From assembly GCF_002964845.1 (NCBI RefSeq), contig NZ_KZ672957.1, forward strand, positions 12,739-53,255: a DNA stretch of 40,517 nucleotides. The letters run 5' to 3'. The notes under the pieces were generated by a model. The model did not search any database. It was not told the DNA's origin and saw only the letters and a program-made list of their open reading frames with translations. How positions within the stretch are numbered: the stretch's first letter is position 1; each line of letters opens with the position of its first letter. Position numbers and translations under genes: made by a program. The DNA is from Thermus tenuipuniceus. Its GTDB lineage: Bacteria > Deinococcota > Deinococci > Deinococcales > Thermaceae. Shown here piece after piece: positions 35,120 through 40,517 of the stretch.

Positions 35120-35717
35120 CCCGCACCTCTGCCCTCTCCCCAAGCCGCCTCTCCGTGCCCGACTGGAGCCGCTTCAGGTTATCCCGGTGGGTCCAGAAGA
35201 TGAGGAGGGCCATAAGGCCCACGGTGACCACCTCCCAAAGGGGACGGGAAAGGGCCAGGGCCAAAACCGTGGCCGCCACTCCCCCGGTCATGCTCCCCGC
35301 AGACACGTACCGGGTGAGGAGCATCACGGATACCCCTATGGGAAAGGCCCACAGGGCCAGGATGGGGTCCAGAAAGAGGAGGGTGCCGAAGCTGGTGGCC
35401 ACCCCCTTCCCTCCCTTAAACCCCAAAAACAGGGAGTAGTTGTGGCCCAGCACCGCGGCCAACGCCACCCCGCCCAGGAGCGCCCCCTCAATCCCCACCG
35501 CCCGGGCGATCAAGACGGCAATCCCACCCTTAAAGACATCAAAGAAGGCCACCACCAAGGCGGGCCCTGGCCCCAAGGCCCTCAGAACATTGGTGGCCCC
35601 GATGTTGCCCGAACCCACCTTGCGGAGGTCCACCCCGTAGGTTTTGGCCACCAGAACCCCGGCGGGTATGGAGCCGAAGAGGTAGGCCACCAGCAAAGCC
35701 AAAAGCACCGACCCCAT
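35112..35717 (-). CDS. plsY: glycerol-3-phosphate acyltransferase PlsY
   Basis: This integral membrane enzyme transfers an acyl group from acyl-phosphate to glycerol-3-phosphate, the first step of phospholipid synthesis. The 201-residue protein has the three signature loops: [30 protein letters not shown], and [20 protein letters not shown], with about five to seven membrane spans between them. ATG 35717 has TAAAAT (35730-35725) seven bases upstream and no Shine-Dalgarno, so it is probably leaderless. It leads a two-gene unit with the deacetylase. Confidence 0.96.
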   Translation of the reverse strand: MGSVLLALLVAYLFGSIPAGVLVAKTYGVDLRKVGSGNIGATNVLRALGPGPALVVAFFDVFKGGIAVLIARAVGIEGALLGGVALAAVLGHNYSLFLGFKGGKGVATSFGTLLFLDPILALWAFPIGVSVMLLTRYVSAGSMTGGVAATVLALALSRPLWEVVTVGLMALLIFWTHRDNLKRLQSGTERRLGERAEVRDA

Positions 35718-35724
35718 AGGGGGG

Positions 35725-35730
35725 ATTTTA
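35725..35730 (-). promoter_or_regulatory. -10 element of plsY (leaderless type)
   Basis: TAAAAT on the minus strand ends seven bases before ATG 35717 and overlaps the stop codon of the exporter permease gene. The intervening bases (CCCCCCT) cannot serve as a ribosome site. Confidence 0.5.
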
Positions 35731-36510
35731 ACTGCTCGCCGAGGTGTAACCCCTTAAGGCGAAGCGGAAAAACCCCCGGGAAAGGAGGAAGAGGAAAAGG
35801 GCGAGGACCGAGGCGAGAAGGGGAACCTCCCCCCTTTGCAGGGCGGCCTCGGCGGGCACGGTGGTGAGGAAGGCCACGGGCACCACGAAGGTGAAGAAGA
35901 CCCGGTACAAGGCCGGATAGGCCCCCACGGGAAACCGGCCCGCCTCCAGTAGCCCCCTAAGGACCTCGGTGACGTTGTAGATCTTCACGAACCAGATGCT
36001 GGTGGTGGCCAGGAGGAACCAGAGGCTATAGAGCATCAAGGCCCCCAGCACCCAGTACCCGGTGAAGGCCAGGTAGTCCCAGGGTCCGAGCTCCAGGCGC
36101 ACCCCCGCGTGGAGGAGAAGGCCGAACCCCAGGAAGAAATCCCCTAACCCCCAAGGGGAAAAGGCCCGTAGCGAAAGCCAGAACTGAGGGTCCAAGGGCT
36201 TGAGGAGCACGAAGTCCAGGGTGCCCTGCTGCACGTGCTCCACGATCTTGTTGAGGTTTGGGGCCAGAAGGGTGCTCCCCAGGCCCTGGAGAAGGGTGAA
36301 AGCCGCCAGGACCAAAAGCGCCTCCTCAAAGGCCCACCCTCCGGGCCGGTACCCTCCTTGGTAGAGGAGCACCAGACCGAACAGGGCCCCAAGAAGGGTC
36401 AGGGCCGAGGAGAGAAGGCCCAGGAGGAAGTTGAGCCGGTACTCCATCTCCGCCGCCAGGCTGAGGCGAAGGAAAAGCAGGAAAACCCTCAGGTACCGCA
36501 CAGGGAACAT
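35728..36510 (-). CDS. ABC-2 exporter membrane subunit (PF06182/DUF990-like), first
   Basis: The 260-residue protein has six hydrophobic segments. It contains [20 protein letters not shown], the conserved cytoplasmic [20 protein letters not shown] and [20 protein letters not shown], which are typical of the ABC2_membrane_6 family. Members of this family come as two different permeases plus one ATPase. Here this permease is on the opposite strand, divergent from the ATPase and second permease. The start is ATG 36510, with minus-strand TATAGT (36531-36526) 15 bases upstream; a longer frame to 36801 is the antisense of the ATPase gene. Substrate unknown. Confidence 0.88.
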   Translation of the reverse strand: MFPVRYLRVFLLFLRLSLAAEMEYRLNFLLGLLSSALTLLGALFGLVLLYQGGYRPGGWAFEEALLVLAAFTLLQGLGSTLLAPNLNKIVEHVQQGTLDFVLLKPLDPQFWLSLRAFSPWGLGDFFLGFGLLLHAGVRLELGPWDYLAFTGYWVLGALMLYSLWFLLATTSIWFVKIYNVTEVLRGLLEAGRFPVGAYPALYRVFFTFVVPVAFLTTVPAEAALQRGEVPLLASVLALFLFLLSRGFFRFALRGYTSASS

Positions 36511-36522
36511 TAGACCACAGGG

Positions 36523-36531
36523 TAGACTATA
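36523..36531. promoter_or_regulatory. overlapping divergent -10 elements of the ABC-2 exporter
   Basis: In the nine bases TAGACTATA, plus-strand TAGACT (36523-36528) lies six bases before GTG 36535, and minus-strand TATAGT (36531-36526) lies 15 bases before ATG 36510. Two polymerases cannot occupy both at once, so the two halves of the exporter are expressed from mutually exclusive promoters. Confidence 0.55.
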
Positions 36532-36534
36532 GGG

Positions 36535-37557
36535 GTGTCGGCGGAACCCATCATTCTTGCCCAGGACCTCACCAAACACTACCGGGTGGCCCTGAAGGAG
36601 GAAAGCCTCCTCGCCACCCTGCGCCACTTTCTCCTGCGCCAGTACCGCACGGTAAAGGCGGTGGAAGGGGTGAGCTTCCAAATCGCAAGGGGCGAGGTAG
36701 TGGGCTTTCTGGGCCCCAACGGGGCGGGCAAGACCACCACCTTGAAGATGCTCACCGGCCTGATCCACCCCACCCGGGGCCAGGCGGTGGTGGCAGGGCA
36801 CATTCCCTGGCGGCGGGAAAAGGCCTTCTTGAAAAAGATCACCCTGGTGATGGGCAACAAGCAGCAGCTCATCTGGGACCTGCCCGCCCTGGACACCTTC
36901 CGCCTCAACGCCGCCATCTACGATATCCCCGAGGGGGAGTTCCGGAAGCGGGTTTCGGAGCTTTCGGAAATGCTCTCCCTAACGAATAAGCTCCACCAGC
37001 CCGTGCGCAAGCTCTCCCTGGGGGAAAGGATGAAGGCCGAGCTTCTGGCGGCCCTTCTCCACCGCCCGGAGGTGCTCTTTCTAGACGAGCCCACCCTGGG
37101 CCTGGACGTGAACGCCCAGGTGGCGGTGCGGGAGTTCATCCGGGAGTACAACCGGCGCTACGGGGCCACGGTCCTCCTCACCAGCCATTACATGGCGGAC
37201 ATCGCCGCCCTGGCGGAACGGGTCTTGGTGATCCACCAGGGAAGGCTTCTCTACGATGGACCCCTGGCAGGGCTTCTGGAACGCTTCGCCCCCTACCGGG
37301 AGGTGGGGCTCACCCTGGCCCAGCCCCTTCCCAGGGAAGCCTTCCTGGCCTTCGGGGAGGTCAGGGACCTCGAGGGCCTAAAGGCCCGGCTTCTGGTGCC
37401 CCGGGAAAAGCTTACGGAAAGGGTGGCGGAGATCCTGAAAAGGCTTCCCGTGGAGGACCTCGAGGTACGGGAAGCTCCTTTGGAAGAGGTCATCGCCCGA
37501 GTATACAAGATCGCCCCTTCGGGGCTGAGCGAAACCCCCGCCCTGGAGGAGGCATGA
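36535..37557 (+). CDS. ABC-2 exporter ATP-binding subunit
   Basis: This 340-residue ATPase has Walker A GPNGAGKTTTLKML (60-73), a Q-loop in LVMGNKQQLIWD, signature LSLGE (160-164), Walker B LFLDEPTLGLD (181-191) and switch His218 in LLTSHYMADI. A C-terminal extension (about 240-340) follows. The MGNKQQLIWDL segment and length are typical of ATPases paired with PF06182 permeases. The start is GTG 36535 (MSAEPIILAQDLTKHYRV), leaderless-looking. Its stop overlaps the second permease (ATGA). The exported compound is unknown; some relatives act in polyketide or antibiotic export. Confidence 0.94.
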   Translation: MSAEPIILAQDLTKHYRVALKEESLLATLRHFLLRQYRTVKAVEGVSFQIARGEVVGFLGPNGAGKTTTLKMLTGLIHPTRGQAVVAGHIPWRREKAFLKKITLVMGNKQQLIWDLPALDTFRLNAAIYDIPEGEFRKRVSELSEMLSLTNKLHQPVRKLSLGERMKAELLAALLHRPEVLFLDEPTLGLDVNAQVAVREFIREYNRRYGATVLLTSHYMADIAALAERVLVIHQGRLLYDGPLAGLLERFAPYREVGLTLAQPLPREAFLAFGEVRDLEGLKARLLVPREKLTERVAEILKRLPVEDLEVREAPLEEVIARVYKIAPSGLSETPALEEA

Positions 37558-38330
37558 GGAAAGCCAAAACCCTCCTCGCCGTCTACCTGGCCTACATGCT
37601 GGAGTACCGGGCGGAGCTCTTCCTCTGGGCCCTGGCCGGGGCCTTGCCCCTGATCCTCCTCGGGGTGTGGACGGAGGCCGCCCAAAGCGGGGCCTTCCCC
37701 CTCAATCCCGGGGAGTTCGCCCGTTACTTCCTCATGGTCTTCCTGGTGCGCCAGGCCACGGTGGTCTGGGTGGTGTGGGAGTTTGAGCGGGACGTGGTGG
37801 AGGGCAGGCTTTCCTTCCGCCTTCTTAGGCCCCTGGACCCCTTTTTTGAGCACCTGGCGGCCCACGTGGCCGAGCGCCTGGCCCGGCTGCCCTTCGTGGT
37901 GCTCCTCACCCTCCTCTTCTTCTGGCTCTTCCCCGAAGCCCGCTTTGTGCCCGAACCTGGCCCCTTCCTCCTGGGGCTTCTCTTCACCCTTTTGGCCTTT
38001 TTGCTTCGCTACCTGATGCAGTACACCACCGCCATGCTCACCTTCTGGAGCGAGCGGGCCACCGCGGTGGAGGAGGTCTTCTTCCTCCTCTACCTCTTCC
38101 TCTCCGGCACCATCGCCCCCCTCGAGGTCTTCCCCGAGCCCCTAAGAAATCTGGCCCTCCTCACCCCCTTCCCCTACCTGGTCTACCTGCCCGCAGCCCT
38201 CCTGGCCGGGCAAAAGGTGGATCTGTTCCCGGGGGTTTGGGCGATGCTCTTCTGGGGCGTGGCCTTTCTTCTCCTCTGGCGGCTCTTGTGGCGCATGGGG
38301 CTAAGGCACTACTCGGGCCAAGGAGCATGA
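37554..38330 (+). CDS. ABC-2 exporter membrane subunit (PF06182/DUF990-like), second
   Basis: The 258-residue permease has about six spans. It carries YMLEYRAELFLWALAGALPL near the N-terminus, the cytoplasmic FERDVVEGRLSFRLLRPLDP (the same position as [19 protein letters not shown] in the first permease) and FLSGTIAPLEVFPEPLRNLA. It is therefore a paralogue of the divergent permease, and the two presumably form a heterodimer with two ATPase copies. ATG 37554 overlaps the ATPase stop. The Uma2-like gene begins four bases after its stop. Confidence 0.9.
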   Translation: MRKAKTLLAVYLAYMLEYRAELFLWALAGALPLILLGVWTEAAQSGAFPLNPGEFARYFLMVFLVRQATVVWVVWEFERDVVEGRLSFRLLRPLDPFFEHLAAHVAERLARLPFVVLLTLLFFWLFPEARFVPEPGPFLLGLLFTLLAFLLRYLMQYTTAMLTFWSERATAVEEVFFLLYLFLSGTIAPLEVFPEPLRNLALLTPFPYLVYLPAALLAGQKVDLFPGVWAMLFWGVAFLLLWRLLWRMGLRHYSGQGA

Positions 38331-38334
38331 GGGT

Positions 38335-38868
38335 ATGGCCACCCGCTACCGCTTCCGCGTGGAGGAGTTTGAACGGGCCTTCCGGGACGTGCCCCGGGTG
38401 GAGCTCTTAAGGGGAGAGGTTTACCAGATGAGCCCCCTCGGTCCCAAACACGCCTTTATGGTCGCCTGGCTGGACGACCTCTTGCACGAGGACTTGCGGG
38501 GCAAGGCGGTGGTAACGGTACAGAACCCCTTGCGCCTTCCCCCGGACTCGGAGCCCGAGCCGGATCTCCTGGTCCTCAAGCCCCCCTTGGACCGGTACCA
38601 GGACCAGCATCCCGAAGCTTCCGATGTCCTTCTCCTCATAGAGGTGGCGGACACCTCCTTAGAGTTTGACCGGGGGATGAAGCTTCCCCTCTATGCGGAG
38701 GCGGGAATCCCCGAGGTATGGCTTGTGAACCTCAAGGAGAATCTCCTCGAGGTCTACCGGGAGCCCCGGGAGGGGCGCTACCGCTCCATCCGCCTCCTCT
38801 CCCCTTCCGAGCCCGTAAGCCCCTTGGCCTTCCCCGAGATCAGCCTGCCCTGGGCGCCGTCTCCTTGA
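38335..38868 (+). CDS. Uma2-family (DUF820) putative endonuclease
   Basis: The 177-residue protein has the Uma2 layout: VELLRGEVYQMSPLGPKHAF, the PD motif SEPEPDLLVLKPP (Asp77), LLLIEVADTSLEFDRGMKLP (Glu103 and downstream Lys116) and YAEAGIPEVWLVNLKENLLE. The family has a PD-(D/E)XK fold, and the Lys has moved from the usual ExK position to the helix. Its real targets are unknown. It begins four bases after the exporter permease, so it is co-transcribed, and its last 29 bases overlap cimA on the other strand. Confidence 0.88.
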   Translation: MATRYRFRVEEFERAFRDVPRVELLRGEVYQMSPLGPKHAFMVAWLDDLLHEDLRGKAVVTVQNPLRLPPDSEPEPDLLVLKPPLDRYQDQHPEASDVLLLIEVADTSLEFDRGMKLPLYAEAGIPEVWLVNLKENLLEVYREPREGRYRSIRLLSPSEPVSPLAFPEISLPWAPSP

Positions 38869-40423
38869 GGCTCGAGTAAAGGAGGGCGTAGGCGTAACCG
38901 TCGGTGAGGGCCTTCAAGGAGGCCTCGAGGATGTTCTCGCTGGCCCCCACGGTGGCGAAGCGCTCCACGTTCCGCTTCATCTCGATCATCACCCGCACCC
39001 CGGAGTTGGTCCCCGCCTCCTGGCCAGAGAGGATGCGCACCTTGTAGTCGGTGAGCTCCACATCGGCAAGCTCCGGGTAAAACTGCAACACCGCCTTGCG
39101 AAAAGCCCGGTCCAGGGCGGAGACCGGGCCAAAGGGGCTCTCGGCGGCGGTGTGCTGCAGGCCCTCCCCTACCCTAACCCGCACCGTGGCCTCGGCCCAG
39201 GCGGTGTCCAGACCGCTCCCGTGGACGAAGACGGAAAACCCCTCCACGCTGAAGGGCAGGCTTCCCCCCTTTAGGCGGTGGGCCAAGAGGTAGAAGCTGG
39301 CCTCCGCCCCCTCAAAGGCATAGCCCTCGTACTCCAGGGCCTTCACCTCGTCCAGCAAGCGCTTGGCCTCCTCCTTGGAAAGATCCACCCCCAGCTCCTG
39401 GAGCTTGACCAGGAGGTTGGAACGCCCCGAGACATCGGACACCAGGAAGCGACGGCTGTTCCCCACCCACTCCGGAGGAATGTGCTCGTAGGTGCGAGGG
39501 TTCTTAAGGACGGCGGAGACGTGCACCCCCGCCTTGTGGGCGAAGGCCGACTCCCCCACGTAGGGAGCCCGGCGGTTGGGGGTCTGGTTGGCCCTCTCGT
39601 CCAGGAAGTGGGAGAGTTCCTTCAGCCCCTTTAGCCTCTCCGGGGGAAGGGCGGGGACGCCGTACTTGAAGACCAGGGTGGGGAGGAAACTGGTCAGGTT
39701 CAGGTTGCCGCACCGCTCCCCGTAGCCGTTGATGGTGCCCTGGGCGTGAGTGGCCCCGGCCCGCACCGCCGCCAGGGCGTTGGCCACGGCAAGCTCCGCG
39801 TCGTTATGGGGGTGGATGCCGATCCGCAGGTGGGGAAAGCGCTCCACCACCGCCTTGGTGATGGCGTAGACCTCCTCGGGCAGGGTGCCCCCGTTGGTGT
39901 CGCAAAGGACCAGGGTGTCCGCCCCCCCTTCGGCCGCCGCCTCGAGGGTGGCCAGGACGTAAGGGGGGTCCTCCTTGTACCCGTCAAAGAAGTGCTCGGC
40001 GTCGTAGACCACCCGCTTCCCCCGCCGGGCGAAGAAGGCTACGGTGTCCTGGATCATGCGGAGGTTTTCCTCCAAGGTGGTTTCCAAGGCCTCCAGCACG
40101 TGCAGGGTCCAGCTCTTGCCGAAGAGGACCACCACCGGGGTTTCCGCCTCCAAGAGGGCCAGAACCGAGGGATCCTCCTCGGGGAGAAGGCCCTTCCGCC
40201 GCGTGGCTCCAAAGGCGGCCAGCCGGGTCTCCCCCAGGTCCACCCCCCTCATGCGCTGGAAAAACTCGGCGTCCTTGGGGTTGGACCCCGGCCAACCCCC
40301 CTCGATGAGGTGCACCCCAAAGGCCGCCAAGCGCCTGGCGATGGCCACCTTGTCGTCCACGGAAAGGCTGATGCCCTCCCCTTGCGTTCCGTCCCTTAGG
40401 GTGGTGTCTAGGATCTCCACCAT
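38840..40423 (-). CDS. cimA: (R)-citramalate synthase (CimA, LeuA-like)
   Basis: The enzyme condenses pyruvate with acetyl-CoA to citramalate, a threonine-independent route to 2-oxobutanoate and isoleucine. The 527-residue protein has an N-terminal HMGL-like barrel with ILDTTLRDGTQGEGISLS, FFDGYKEDPPYVLATL, the metal-binding HPHNDAELAVANALAAV and GTINGYGERCGNLNL. A C-terminal LeuA-type regulatory domain (about 410-520) shows RVRVGEGLQHTAAESPFGPV. The sequence pattern fits the TIGR00977 citramalate-synthase branch better than LeuA, though specificity should be tested. The start is ATG 40423 with GGGGAGAAG upstream; GTG/ATG starts further out run into the leader. Confidence 0.92.
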   Translation of the reverse strand: MVEILDTTLRDGTQGEGISLSVDDKVAIARRLAAFGVHLIEGGWPGSNPKDAEFFQRMRGVDLGETRLAAFGATRRKGLLPEEDPSVLALLEAETPVVVLFGKSWTLHVLEALETTLEENLRMIQDTVAFFARRGKRVVYDAEHFFDGYKEDPPYVLATLEAAAEGGADTLVLCDTNGGTLPEEVYAITKAVVERFPHLRIGIHPHNDAELAVANALAAVRAGATHAQGTINGYGERCGNLNLTSFLPTLVFKYGVPALPPERLKGLKELSHFLDERANQTPNRRAPYVGESAFAHKAGVHVSAVLKNPRTYEHIPPEWVGNSRRFLVSDVSGRSNLLVKLQELGVDLSKEEAKRLLDEVKALEYEGYAFEGAEASFYLLAHRLKGGSLPFSVEGFSVFVHGSGLDTAWAEATVRVRVGEGLQHTAAESPFGPVSALDRAFRKAVLQFYPELADVELTDYKVRILSGQEAGTNSGVRVMIEMKRNVERFATVGASENILEASLKALTDGYAYALLYSSLKETAPRAG

Positions 40424-40504
40424 GGCTTCTCCCCAAAGCCCCAAGCCCTAGGCCAGGGTTGCTCCATGGGCAAAGGGCGAGAAGGGGCAATCCTGGCTTT
40501 GGGA

Positions 40505-40515
40505 CCCCCCCCCCC
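40505..40515. other. run of 11 C at the window edge
   Basis: The last bases are GGGA, 11 C and GG, in the leader upstream of cimA. It is either a true homopolymer or an artefact of a contig end. The region 40424-40504 holds no gene that I can support; it is presumably the cimA leader and promoter, in which I found no clear -10. Confidence 0.7.
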
Positions 40516-40517
40516 GG

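Noticed and set aside
40424..40490. Leader peptide or attenuator upstream of cimA
   Set aside because: The short frame has no run of Ile, Leu or Val codons and no alternative hairpins that I can see.

Overview
This is high-GC chromosomal DNA (about two thirds G+C by eye) from a Thermus species. The strongest evidence is the nine-gene rotary V/A-type ATPase operon in the Thermus order G-I-L-E-C-F-A-B-D (subunits near-identical to my memory of the T. thermophilus proteins). Next to it is an RlmO-type rRNA methyltransferase, as in T. thermophilus. A family-4 uracil-DNA glycosylase and a TT1542-like deacetylase are also present. The species cannot be fixed from sequence alone. There is no CRISPR array, insertion sequence, prophage or rRNA. 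Genes are packed tightly, no gene-free stretch exceeds about 170 bases, and several convergent gene pairs overlap at their 3' ends.

Layout. 1-4927 (+): the 3' part of an efflux adaptor, an RND pump, and a membrane-anchored alpha/beta hydrolase. 5089-7794 (+): aconitase, with a 140-base leader and a hairpin terminator behind it. 7857-16230 (-): the V/A-ATPase operon. 16332-17477 (+): rlmO, divergent from the ATPase operon across a 100-base promoter region that holds a perfect 20-bp palindrome. 17425-24259: a small membrane protein (-), then a (+) series of two small unknown genes, an MBL-fold hydrolase, a Ser/Thr kinase, an acyl-CoA synthetase and a secreted TPR/glycosidase-like protein. 24210-28117 (-): MurJ, a HicB-like/PD-(D/E)XK nuclease, tRNA-Leu(UAA) and an LCP-family wall-polymer ligase. 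28153-33288 (-): a lipoprotein subtilase of unusually low GC, a BtuF-like binding protein without a signal peptide, HisD, a DUF3108-like protein and a membrane-bound pseudokinase. 33457-34439 (+): a small unknown gene and uracil-DNA glycosylase. 34436-35717 (-): BshB1-like deacetylase and PlsY. 35728-38868: an ABC-2 exporter split over divergent strands, plus a Uma2-type nuclease. 38840-40423 (-): citramalate synthase.

How the genes work together. The ATPase operon couples ATP to the proton gradient. PlsY, MurJ and the LCP protein serve envelope synthesis. The RND and ABC-2 systems export unknown substrates. HisD, CimA and aconitase are core metabolism. The least explained parts are the HicB/nuclease fusion coupled to murJ, the pseudokinase-PEGA-like receptor with its DUF3108-like partner, and the kinase/acyl-CoA synthetase/TPR-glycosidase row.

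Regulation. At least nine genes that lead transcription units have a TANNNT -10 element ending only 6-8 bases before the start codon, which is the leaderless-mRNA layout. All calls come from reading the sequence; no searches were run.
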